Made by a program: the position numbers and the translations under genes. A stretch of DNA of 5,473 bases from Azonexaceae bacterium (GTDB taxonomy: Bacteria; Pseudomonadota; Gammaproteobacteria; Burkholderiales; Rhodocyclaceae): positions 1-5,473 of the forward strand of contig SSTB01000225.1 in assembly GCA_009469665.1 (NCBI GenBank), read 5' to 3'. The notes under the pieces were generated by a model, which did no database searches, was not told the DNA's origin, and saw nothing but the letters and a program-made list of their open reading frames with translations. Positions 1 through 5,473 of this stretch are shown in pieces (position 1 is the first letter of the stretch; each line of letters opens with the position of its first letter).

Positions 1-189
1 CAGGTGAGCGGCAGCGACTTCAAGCTGACCGCTGGACTGATGTCTGCCGAGGGGCAATTTACCGCGGGAGCTGGCGGCAAGGTTACGGGGGCGGCAACCG
101 TGGCGATCCAGAGTACCGTGTCGACGGTTCGCGTGCCGGTGAGGATTTCGGGGGAATTGCCCGATCTGACGGCTGCTGCGGGGCGCTGA
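1..189 (+). CDS. C-terminal fragment of an unidentified, possibly AsmA-like protein (5' end outside window)
   Basis: The frame is open from the first base and ends at TGA 187-189, giving 62 visible codons. The GTG at 4-6 is probably an internal valine codon, because the frame continues upstream past the window edge and no Shine-Dalgarno is visible. The peptide is rich in Gly, Ala, Thr and Val, with alternating polar and hydrophobic residues that suggest beta-strands. It ends with VRVPVRISGELPDL, which resembles the 'P-V-R-V-S-G-x-L-x-x-P' pattern common at the end of AsmA-type and related envelope proteins. That resemblance is from memory and weak. No signal peptide or catalytic motif can be judged from this fragment. 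It converges with the aminotransferase gene downstream, so the two are not in one operon. Coding status is fairly secure, the family is not. Confidence 0.6.
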   Translation, partial: QVSGSDFKLTAGLMSAEGQFTAGAGGKVTGAATVAIQSTVSTVRVPVRISGELPDLTAAAGR

Positions 190-195
190 ACGGCG

Positions 196-252
196 TCCAC
201 CCGGGGTGGAAAGCCGGGGGCGTACCCCCGGCCCGCAAGGGCTTCAGCCCTT
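196..252. terminator. Cluster of three hairpins between convergent genes, probable bidirectional terminator
   Basis: Three perfect inverted repeats follow one another. Stem 196-201/205-210 (TCCACC/GGTGGA) has a 3-nt loop. Stem 213-220/225-232 (GCCGGGGG/CCCCCGGC) has loop CGTA and is all G:C. Stem 237-242/247-252 (AAGGGC/GCCCTT) has loop TTCA, and the aminotransferase stop codon (TCA 244-246 on the plus strand) lies at that loop. The middle hairpin is followed on the minus strand by only three T residues, and none of the stems has a long T-tract on either strand. Termination is therefore inferred from position between convergent genes and from stem strength. Confidence 0.55.
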
Positions 253-1452
253 GATGACTGTGGCGATGGCCTTGGCCACGTAATCCACGTTCTTGCTGTT
301 CAGTGCGGCCAGACAGATACGGCCGGTGGACACGGCGTAGATGCCGAACTCGTCCTTCATACGCTCAACCTGCGGAGCCGTCAGCCCGGTGTAGGAGAAC
401 ATGCCGCGCTGCTTGACCACGAAGGAGAAATCCTGGGCCACGCCTTGGGCTTTGATGGCGTCTACCAGGCCGGTGCGCATGGCGCGGATGCGGTCGCGCA
501 TGCCCGCCAGTTCGGCTTCCCATTGGGCGCGAAGTTCGGCGGAACCGAGCACGGCAGCCACCAGGGCGCCGCCGTGGGTGGGCGGATTGGAGTAGTTGGT
601 GCGGATGACACGCTTCAACTGGGACATCACGCGGCCGGCTTCTTCCTTGCTGGCGGTGACGATGGACAGGGCACCGACCCGCTCGCCGTAGAGGGAGAAG
701 TTCTTGGAGAATGAGCTGGAAGCGAAGAACTGCAGGCCGGAGGCGGAGAAAGCACGGACCGCCACGGCATCGGCGTCGATACCGTCGGCGAAGCCCTGGT
801 AGGCCATGTCGAGGAAGGGCACCAGGCCGCGCTCCTTGCACAGGCCGACCACTTCGGCCCACTGGGCGTCGGAGAGATCGGCGCCGGTGGGGTTGTGGCA
901 GCAGGCATGCAGCACGATGATGGAGCCGGCGGGCAGGCCGCCCAGGCAATCCTTCATGCCGGCGAAGTTCACGCCGCGGGTGGCAGCATCGTAGTAGGGG
1001 TAGTTCTCGACCACGAAACCGGCGGATTCGAACAGGGCGCGATGGTTCTCCCAGGAGGGATCACTGATGTAGACCTTGGCATCCGGGTTCAGGCGCTTCA
1101 GGTAGTCGGCACCGATTTTCAGCGCACCGGTGCCGCCGAGGGCCTGGGCGGTGACCACCTGGCCGTTGGCGACGAGAGGGGACTCCTTGCCCAGGAGCAG
1201 GTTCTGCACGGCTTGGTTGTAGGCCGGGTTACCCTCGATGGGCTGGTAGCCGCGGGGTAGGGCGGCCTTGACGCGGACGTCTTCGGCGGCCTTGACGGCA
1301 GCGAGGAGGGGGATCTTGCCGTTGTCGTCGAAGTAGACGCCGACGCCAAGGTTGACCTTGGTGCTGCGGGAATCGGCATTGAAGGCTTCGTTCAGGCCGA
1401 GGATGGGGTCACGCGGGGCCATCTCCACCGCGGCAAAGATCGACGAGGTCAT
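244..1452 (-). CDS. tyrB: Aspartate/aromatic amino-acid aminotransferase, class I PLP-dependent
   Basis: This encodes a 402-residue cytosolic PLP enzyme, close to the usual length of about 397-400 for AspC/TyrB. It would transfer the amino group between aspartate, tyrosine or phenylalanine and 2-oxoglutarate. By comparison with AspC and pig enzyme numbering, visible residues are W134 (W140, stacks on PLP), N187 in HNPTG (N194), D215 (D222), Y218 (Y225), Schiff-base K250 in SSSFSKNFS (K258), R258 in GERVG (R266), R284 before NYSNPP (R292, side-chain carboxylate) and R378 in STGRI (R386, alpha-carboxylate). R284 fits dicarboxylic substrates, but TyrB and AspC both keep it, so aspartate versus aromatic preference cannot be read from sequence; tyrB is the name usually used in betaproteobacteria. 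The start at 1452 is preferred because MTSSIFAAVEMAPRDPI matches the family N-terminus and GGAGT sits just upstream. The 38-codon in-frame extension to 1566 would run into uvrB on the other strand and is unlikely. Confidence 0.93.
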   Translation of the reverse strand: MTSSIFAAVEMAPRDPILGLNEAFNADSRSTKVNLGVGVYFDDNGKIPLLAAVKAAEDVRVKAALPRGYQPIEGNPAYNQAVQNLLLGKESPLVANGQVVTAQALGGTGALKIGADYLKRLNPDAKVYISDPSWENHRALFESAGFVVENYPYYDAATRGVNFAGMKDCLGGLPAGSIIVLHACCHNPTGADLSDAQWAEVVGLCKERGLVPFLDMAYQGFADGIDADAVAVRAFSASGLQFFASSSFSKNFSLYGERVGALSIVTASKEEAGRVMSQLKRVIRTNYSNPPTHGGALVAAVLGSAELRAQWEAELAGMRDRIRAMRTGLVDAIKAQGVAQDFSFVVKQRGMFSYTGLTAPQVERMKDEFGIYAVSTGRICLAALNSKNVDYVAKAIATVIKG

Positions 1453-1531
1453 AGAAACTCCATGGGATGTTATGCTGTAATTACCGATGGCCCGGACGCT
1501 GCCGCTGGCCTTCAAACCGCGCGATTCTAGC
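1453..1531. promoter_or_regulatory. Divergent intergenic region between aminotransferase gene and uvrB
   Basis: These 79 bp must hold the 5' signals of both genes unless either promoter lies inside the opposite gene. An AT-rich core at 1467-1483 contains the perfect 8-bp palindrome GTAATTAC (1477-1484). TGTAAT at 1476-1481, preceded by TGC, could be an extended -10 for uvrB, but no good -35 is present. I see no confident promoter for the minus strand. No LexA box of the CTGT-N8-ACAG type is present: CTGT at 1475-1478 is followed eight bases later by ATGG. Confidence 0.45.
1457..1461 (-). promoter_or_regulatory. Ribosome binding site of the aminotransferase gene
   Basis: Read on the minus strand, this is GGAGT, with the ATG at 1452-1450 following four bases later. 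It supports the start at 1452 over the upstream in-frame ATG at 1566. Confidence 0.75.
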
Positions 1532-3604
1532 ATGAGCGACACCCCCCTCGACACGCCCGTCGTCACCTTTCCCGGCAGTCCATTTCGCCTGCACCAGCCC
1601 TTTCCGCCTGCCGGGGATCAGCCGCAGGCGATCGATCTGCTCGTGGAGGGACTGGAGGATGGGCTGGCTTTCCAGACGCTGCTGGGGGTGACCGGTTCCG
1701 GCAAGACCTACACCATGGCCAACGTCATCGCCCGGACCGGGCGGCCTGCCCTGGTGCTGGCACCCAACAAGACCCTGGCGGCCCAGCTCTATTCAGAGTT
1801 TCGTGAGTTCTTTCCGGAAAACGCGGTCGAGTATTTCGTCTCCTACTACGACTACTACCAGCCCGAAGCCTACGTTCCCTCCCGCGATCTGTACATCGAG
1901 AAGGACAGCGCGGTGAACGACCACATCGAGCAAATGCGGCTCTCCGCCACCAAGAGCCTCATCGAGCGGCGGGATGTTGTGATCGTGGCCACGGTATCGT
2001 GCATCTACGGGATCGGCGACCGGGATGAATATCACGACATGATCCTCACCATGCGGGTGGGGGATCGCCTCGATCAGCGGGCTATCGTCAAGCGCCTCAC
2101 GGATATGCAGTATCAGCGCAATGACGTGGATTTCCATCGCGGCACTTTTCGTGTGCGGGGCGACATCATCGATGTCTTTCCCGCCGAACATGCCGAGCAC
2201 GCGCTGCGTATTTCACTCTTCGACGATGAGATCGATGGCCTGCAATTCTTCGATCCGCTCACGGGGCAGTTGATGCACAAGGCCCTGCGCTTTACCGTCT
2301 TTCCGGCTTCCCATTACGTGACGCCGCGGGCCACCGTGCTGCGTGCCATCGAGGCCATCAAGACCGAATTGCGCGAGCGCGTGGCTTTCTTCTATCAGCA
2401 GCAGAAGCTGGTCGAGGCTCAGCGCATCGAACAGCGTACGCGCTTCGACCTGGAGCTCCTCGATCAGATCGGCTTCTGCAAAGGCATCGAGAACTACTCC
2501 CGTCACCTGTCGGGCCGCCTGCCCGGCGCGCCACCGCCTACGCTGATCGACTATCTGCCGGCCGATGCGCTGATGTTCATCGACGAATCCCACGTCTCCA
2601 TCGGCCAAGTGGGTGGAATGTACAAGGGGGATAGGTCGCGCAAGGAAAACCTGGTGGATTATGGCTTTCGCCTGCCTTCGGCCCTGGACAATCGACCCTT
2701 GCGCTTCGAGGAATTCGAGAGCCATCTGCGGCAGACGGTTTTCGTCTCTGCGACGCCGGCGGATTACGAAAAGTCGCATGCCGGGCAAGTTGTGGAGCAG
2801 GTGGTGCGACCTACGGGCCTCGTCGATCCGCATGTGATCGTGCGTCCGGCATCCACCCAGGTGGACGATCTGCTGGCCGAGATCCGCAAGCGGGTGGAGG
2901 TCGGTGAGCGGGTACTGGTGACAACACTGACCAAACGCATGGCAGAGGATCTCACCGACTTCCTGGGAGACAATGGTGTGCGGGTGCGCTACCTGCATTC
3001 AGACATCGATACCGTAGAGCGGGTGGAAATCATTCGCGATCTGCGCTTGGGGGAATTCGACGTTCTGGTGGGCATCAATCTTTTGCGCGAGGGCCTGGAT
3101 ATTCCGGAGGTGTCGTTGGTTGCCATCCTGGATGCCGACAAAGAGGGCTTCCTGCGCTCCGAGCGCTCGTTGATCCAGACTGTGGGCCGGGCGGCGCGTC
3201 ATATCCATGGCACAGCCATCCTCTACGCTGATAGGATTACGGAGTCGATGCGGCGGGCCATCGCCGAGACCCAGCGGCGCCGGGAAAGGCAGCTTGGCTT
3301 CAATGCGGCCCACGGCATCGTTCCCAGGGGTGTTTCCAAGCGTATCAAGGACATCATCGACGGTGTCTATGACCCCGAGACTGCCCGCAGTGAACAGCGG
3401 GTCGCCGAGCAGAGGGCGGCCTACGAAACGATGGATGAAAAGGCTTTGGCCAAGGAAATCAAGCGCCTCGAGAAGCAGATGCTCGAATACGCCAGGAATC
3501 TCGAATTCGAAGCGGCAGCTTCCGCCCGCGATGAGTTGTTCCGCATCAAGGAGCGGGTTTTCGGTGCCGCGCCCCATGACCGGGACGGAAAGGGTGCGGC
3601 GTGA
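1532..3604 (+). CDS. uvrB: UvrABC excinuclease subunit B
   Basis: This encodes 690 residues, slightly above the usual 670 or so because of short extra ends. UvrB is the cytosolic damage-verification helicase of nucleotide excision repair: it is loaded by UvrA, clamps DNA at the lesion, then recruits UvrC. Features in order: Walker A GVTGSGKT at 52-59 (K58); aromatic beta-hairpin segment [12 protein letters not shown] at 105-116, which inserts between DNA strands; DESH Walker B at 351-354; SATP at 406-409; the UvrB-typical [12 protein letters not shown] from about 464; arginine-finger motif [10 protein letters not shown] at 549-556; and a C-terminal UVR coiled-coil segment at roughly 635-674 for UvrC/UvrA contact. 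All key residues seem intact. The start at 1532 was chosen because MSDTPL leads directly into the conserved [19 protein letters not shown] region. An in-frame ATG at 1487 would add 15 residues, and neither start has a clear Shine-Dalgarno. The stop overlaps the next gene's GTG. Confidence 0.97.
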   Translation: MSDTPLDTPVVTFPGSPFRLHQPFPPAGDQPQAIDLLVEGLEDGLAFQTLLGVTGSGKTYTMANVIARTGRPALVLAPNKTLAAQLYSEFREFFPENAVEYFVSYYDYYQPEAYVPSRDLYIEKDSAVNDHIEQMRLSATKSLIERRDVVIVATVSCIYGIGDRDEYHDMILTMRVGDRLDQRAIVKRLTDMQYQRNDVDFHRGTFRVRGDIIDVFPAEHAEHALRISLFDDEIDGLQFFDPLTGQLMHKALRFTVFPASHYVTPRATVLRAIEAIKTELRERVAFFYQQQKLVEAQRIEQRTRFDLELLDQIGFCKGIENYSRHLSGRLPGAPPPTLIDYLPADALMFIDESHVSIGQVGGMYKGDRSRKENLVDYGFRLPSALDNRPLRFEEFESHLRQTVFVSATPADYEKSHAGQVVEQVVRPTGLVDPHVIVRPASTQVDDLLAEIRKRVEVGERVLVTTLTKRMAEDLTDFLGDNGVRVRYLHSDIDTVERVEIIRDLRLGEFDVLVGINLLREGLDIPEVSLVAILDADKEGFLRSERSLIQTVGRAARHIHGTAILYADRITESMRRAIAETQRRRERQLGFNAAHGIVPRGVSKRIKDIIDGVYDPETARSEQRVAEQRAAYETMDEKALAKEIKRLEKQMLEYARNLEFEAAASARDELFRIKERVFGAAPHDRDGKGAA
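3587..3604 (+). promoter_or_regulatory. RBS and GTGA stop/start overlap coupling uvrB to the phosphatase gene
   Basis: GGAAAGGG at 3587-3594, inside the last uvrB codons, ends 6 nt before the GTG start at 3601. GTG 3601-3603 and the uvrB stop TGA 3602-3604 share bases in a 4-nt GTGA overlap. This arrangement is typical of translational coupling within one mRNA. No independent terminator or spacer separates the two genes. Confidence 0.7.
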
Positions 3605-4086
3605 AGCCCTTCCGCGTCCTGATGGTCTGCATGGGCAATATTTGCCGCTCACCGACGGCGGAAGGAGTTCTTAGAAAATTGGTAATAAACAATGGGCTAG
3701 GGGATATTGTTGAAGTTGATTCTGCGGGTACGCACGGCTACCACGTCGGTGAGGCGCCGGATCAAAGAACTCAGCGTGCGGCTGCGGTGCGCGGCTACGA
3801 TCTCTCCCAGCAGCGGGCACGCAAGGTGGCGCCCCAGGATCTGGATTATTTCGACCTGATCCTGGCCATGGACAAGGCCAATCTCGACAACCTCAGGCGG
3901 ATGGCTTCGGCCGGGCAGCGGGATCGTATCCGTCTGTTCATGGACTATTCGCGGGGCTTCGACGACGACGAGGTTCCGGATCCCTACTACGGCCTGGGCC
4001 ATGGCTTCGACCTCGTCCTGGACATGGTGGAAGACGCTGCCCAGGGGCTGGTTGGTGATCTAAAGAAAAAGCTCGGCCGCAAATAG
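3601..4086 (+). CDS. Low-molecular-weight protein tyrosine phosphatase
   Basis: This encodes 161 residues, the normal size for this cytosolic cysteine-dependent phosphatase family. The P-loop CX5R-S is CMGNICRS with nucleophile C10 and R16, at the expected place near the N-terminus. The general acid is D127 in the conserved DPYY motif at 127-130. The enzyme forms a phospho-cysteine intermediate and hydrolyses phosphotyrosine; relatives act on tyrosine autokinases of polysaccharide export (Wzb/PtpA type). No such kinase or capsule gene is in this window, so the substrate is unknown. The GTG start at 3601 is chosen because [12 protein letters not shown] matches the family's N-terminal strand, whereas later ATGs would cut into it. 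It follows uvrB with a 4-nt overlap and is probably co-transcribed with it. Codons about 21-40 are unusually AT-rich and use rare codons, although the protein sequence there remains family-like. Confidence 0.95.
   Translation: MKPFRVLMVCMGNICRSPTAEGVLRKLVINNGLGDIVEVDSAGTHGYHVGEAPDQRTQRAAAVRGYDLSQQRARKVAPQDLDYFDLILAMDKANLDNLRRMASAGQRDRIRLFMDYSRGFDDDEVPDPYYGLGHGFDLVLDMVEDAAQGLVGDLKKKLGRK
3661..3720 (+). other. AT-rich, rare-codon segment within the phosphatase gene
   Basis: By direct count this 60-bp stretch has 21 G/C (35%), while the next 60 bp (3721-3780) has 39 G/C (65%). It uses AGA, TTG, GTA, ATA, AAT, CTA and several GTT/GAT/ATT codons that are scarce in the rest of the window. The frame is intact and the encoded residues (about 21-40) form the first helix and following strand region. 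A loose sigma70-like pair, TTGGTA 3679-3684 and GATATT 3703-3708 with an 18-bp spacer, lies inside it, but such pairs arise easily in AT-rich DNA. Confidence 0.7.
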
Positions 4087-4156
4087 CTGCCGGACCAGGC
4101 CGTTAGCAGTCGCAATAGGCCATGGACACCGCCTTTCCGGGATGCACGTGGCAACG

Positions 4157-4181
4157 AAAACGGGGCGCCGAAGCGCCCCGT
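4157..4181 (-). terminator. Intrinsic terminator of the RNase E gene, UUCG tetraloop
   Basis: A perfect 9-bp stem (4160-4168 with 4173-4181; ACGGGGCGC/GCGCCCCGT) encloses four bases. Read on the minus strand, the loop is TTCG closed by C-G, the exceptionally stable UUCG tetraloop, and the hairpin runs into TTTT at 4160-4157. It lies 19 bp beyond the stop codon at 4201-4203, the right place for that gene. On the plus strand no T-tract follows, so it would be a poor terminator for the phosphatase gene, though the hairpin could still protect that mRNA's 3' end. The rest of the spacer (4087-4156) shows no other clear signal. Confidence 0.85.
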
Positions 4182-4200
4182 CGTGCCGGTCAGGATCCTT

Positions 4201-5473
4201 TTATTTTTGTGTTTCCACCATGACCATGGGTTCAGCATCGGTTGCGGTGTCAACGGACCGTTGTCGCCTTGGACGACCGAGCTTCGCCATCGGCGCCTCC
4301 GGCACCCAGGTGCCCGCCGACACAGTCTGTACCATTTCAAGGCCGCTATCGGCCAGGATGGTGTCCAATTGGATCGGCTGCGTCGACGCCAGCGGGGCCG
4401 GGGCTACCGGCGCCAAGACTGCGGCGGGAGAAGCGGTATCTTCGTTGGCCAGCTCCGGAGCAACAAGCGGCTGCGTGACCGATTGAACTTCTGCCGCCAT
4501 CGGTTCGGCCGATGCCACAGGCTCCTGTGCAGGCGCCGAAGAGGGTTCAGGAATTGGGGAGGCCGGAGTCAGGTTCGCCTGAATCGCTGCGATGGGCGGT
4601 TCGGCACCCTCTGGCGCCGCCAGCGGGATGGACGGAGAGGTGTTGGCGACAGACGTTTCGCCAGGGAAAGTGGGTTGAGCCATTGGCAATGCTTCGCTGG
4701 CGGTGCTATCGGGCGAAGACACGGCATCGTTCGCTGGCGAGGTATTGGTGTCGGCATTGCCTTCGCCCCGTCCGCGACCGCGGCCACCGCGGCGTCCGCG
4801 GCGACGGCCGCCAGCCTCTTCGCCCTGGCCTCCATCGCCAACTTGCGGGGCTACGGTCGTCAAGGCGGGGTTCTCCTGTGCAATTTGCGCCTGCTCGGTG
4901 CCTTCGGTGAGCGGGGTCGTCGTTGCAGCCGGGCGTTCACGGCGTTCCTTGCGCTCGCTGCGCGGGCGGCGCTCCTGCCGCTCGCCGGAGGCAGCGGCCA
5001 CTTCGTCGCGGGGAGCGCGTTCGCCCCGCTCCCCACGCTCGGTTCGACCTTCCCGGGAAGGTCGGTCGCTGCGTTCTTCGTCGCGGCGTCCGCTGCCGCG
5101 CCCACCGCGCCGATTGTCACCACGGCCCTCGCCGCGCTCGCGCCTTCCCTCACGGGGCTTGCGGGTAGGTTCGGGTTCGGCCGTGGCCGGAGCCGGTGCG
5201 GCGGCCGCAGGCTCAGGGCTGGCACGGAACCAGGAGAACAGCCGGGACAGGATGCCAGCCGCAGGTTTGGCTTCCGGTGTCGGGGCCGCTACAGGTTCTG
5301 GCGATTTCTCCGGAACCACGGGGGCGGGCTGTTCAGGCGTGATGCCCTTGATTGCCGCTTCCTGGCGAGGTTTGCTCGCTTCGCGGTCGGCGGTACCCGG
5401 ACGGCTGCCATCCTCAGCGGGAACGTCAACCATGCGGTAGGAAGGCTCCTTGAGGTCTTCTTGGTTGAGGTCG
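4201..5473 (-). CDS. rne: Ribonuclease E, C-terminal non-catalytic region (5' end outside window)
   Basis: The frame is open from the right edge to TAA at 4203-4201, giving 424 visible codons without the catalytic domain. The visible ATG at 5433 is probably internal, since an open frame reading DLNQEDLKEPSYR precedes it. Numbering from that Met, there is a GITPEQPAPV linker at about 30-39; a probable amphipathic helix AGILSRLFSWFRAS at 59-72; an Arg/Gly/Glu-rich block at about 90-168; a compact RRRGRRGGRGRGRG block at 210-223; a long Pro/Ala/Ser-rich stretch at about 228-350; and a tail at about 356-410 with LDTILADSGLEMVQT, KLGRPRRQR and final EPMVMVETQK. This layout matches the disordered scaffold half of betaproteobacterial RNase E, which binds RNA, the inner membrane and degradosome partners. 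Assignment rests on recalled family style (the LFSWFR segment, RG-rich RNA-binding blocks and the MVxVET ending) and not on the catalytic core. RNase G lacks such a tail. The gene converges on the phosphatase gene and ends in a strong terminator. Confidence 0.85.
   Translation of the reverse strand, partial: DLNQEDLKEPSYRMVDVPAEDGSRPGTADREASKPRQEAAIKGITPEQPAPVVPEKSPEPVAAPTPEAKPAAGILSRLFSWFRASPEPAAAAPAPATAEPEPTRKPREGRRERGEGRGDNRRGGRGSGRRDEERSDRPSREGRTERGERGERAPRDEVAAASGERQERRPRSERKERRERPAATTTPLTEGTEQAQIAQENPALTTVAPQVGDGGQGEEAGGRRRGRRGGRGRGRGEGNADTNTSPANDAVSSPDSTASEALPMAQPTFPGETSVANTSPSIPLAAPEGAEPPIAAIQANLTPASPIPEPSSAPAQEPVASAEPMAAEVQSVTQPLVAPELANEDTASPAAVLAPVAPAPLASTQPIQLDTILADSGLEMVQTVSAGTWVPEAPMAKLGRPRRQRSVDTATDAEPMVMVETQK
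4773..4810 (-). repeat. Imperfect 9-bp tandem repeat encoding an Arg/Gly block in RNase E
   Basis: CCGCGG occurs at 4778, 4787 and 4796, a strict 9-bp (three-codon) period, with degenerate units on either side. In the minus-strand reading frame it encodes the RRGRRGGRGRG part of the second arginine-rich block. The in-frame period suggests the block can grow or shrink by slippage without a frameshift; this is inference. Confidence 0.6.

Noticed and set aside
365..1379. Several open frames on both strands within the aminotransferase gene
   Set aside because: They are out-of-frame shadows of a gene whose catalytic residues are all intact. Their translations are Arg/Pro-rich without motifs.
1475..1490. 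Possible LexA (SOS) box beginning CTGT
   Set aside because: The second half-site is ATGG instead of ACAG, so only one half matches.
1453..1566. In-frame upstream extension of the aminotransferase by 38 residues
   Set aside because: The family N-terminus begins at the Met encoded at 1452, which has a good Shine-Dalgarno. The extension would overlap the 5' end of uvrB and has no RBS.
1793..3652. Series of three minus-strand open frames (135, 261 and 217 codons) covering most of uvrB
   Set aside because: They are antisense to a fully conserved UvrB and explained by high-G+C codon bias. None has a family-like translation or a Shine-Dalgarno.
4004..4340. Minus-strand open frame crossing the phosphatase 3' end and the terminator
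   Set aside because: It spans an intrinsic terminator, overlaps two supported genes and shows no family resemblance.
4703..5440. Long plus-strand open frame (245 codons) rich in Ser, Arg and Pro
   Set aside because: It lies antisense to the Arg/Gly/Pro-rich RNase E tail. The G+C-rich codons of that tail remove stops on the opposite strand, and the translation is low-complexity with no recognisable domain or RBS.
1..5473. CRISPR, insertion sequence, tRNA, toxin-antitoxin or defence system
   Set aside because: No spaced direct repeats, transposase motifs, tRNA-like cloverleaf or small paired genes were seen. All substantial sequence is accounted for by housekeeping genes and short spacers.

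Overview
The window looks like ordinary chromosomal core sequence from a high-G+C betaproteobacterium. The family-level guess is Rhodocyclaceae-like (Azospira/Dechloromonas/Thauera relatives). This rests on overall G+C, on protein similarity recalled from memory (UvrB, the class I aminotransferase, the RNase E tail style) and on the gene neighbourhood; no search was run. I see no mobile element, phage gene, CRISPR array, tRNA or rRNA.

Layout, left to right: (1) the last 62 codons of a plus-strand gene, possibly AsmA-like (1-189); (2) a short convergent spacer with three consecutive perfect hairpins (196-252); (3) a complete minus-strand aspartate/aromatic aminotransferase gene (244-1452); (4) a 79-bp divergent spacer holding the 5' signals of both flanking genes (1453-1531); (5) a complete uvrB (1532-3604); (6) a complete low-molecular-weight protein tyrosine phosphatase gene that starts with GTG and overlaps the uvrB stop codon by 4 bases (3601-4086); (7) a convergent spacer with a UUCG-capped intrinsic terminator serving the minus strand (4157-4181); (8) the 3' end of a minus-strand gene, almost certainly the disordered C-terminal part of RNase E (4201 to the window edge).

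Functionally these are housekeeping genes: amino-acid transamination, nucleotide excision repair, phosphotyrosine or arsenate-reductase-like phosphatase chemistry, and RNA processing/degradation. Only uvrB and the phosphatase gene form an evident transcriptional unit, through overlapping stop and start codons. The two convergent junctions carry strong hairpins and the single divergent junction is short.

No previously undescribed system is evident. The points most worth a second look are a sharply AT-rich, rare-codon stretch of about 60 bp inside the phosphatase gene, the architecture of the RNase E tail (amphipathic segment, Arg-rich blocks, terminal motif), the coupled uvrB-phosphatase junction, and the absence of a visible Shine-Dalgarno or SOS box in front of uvrB.
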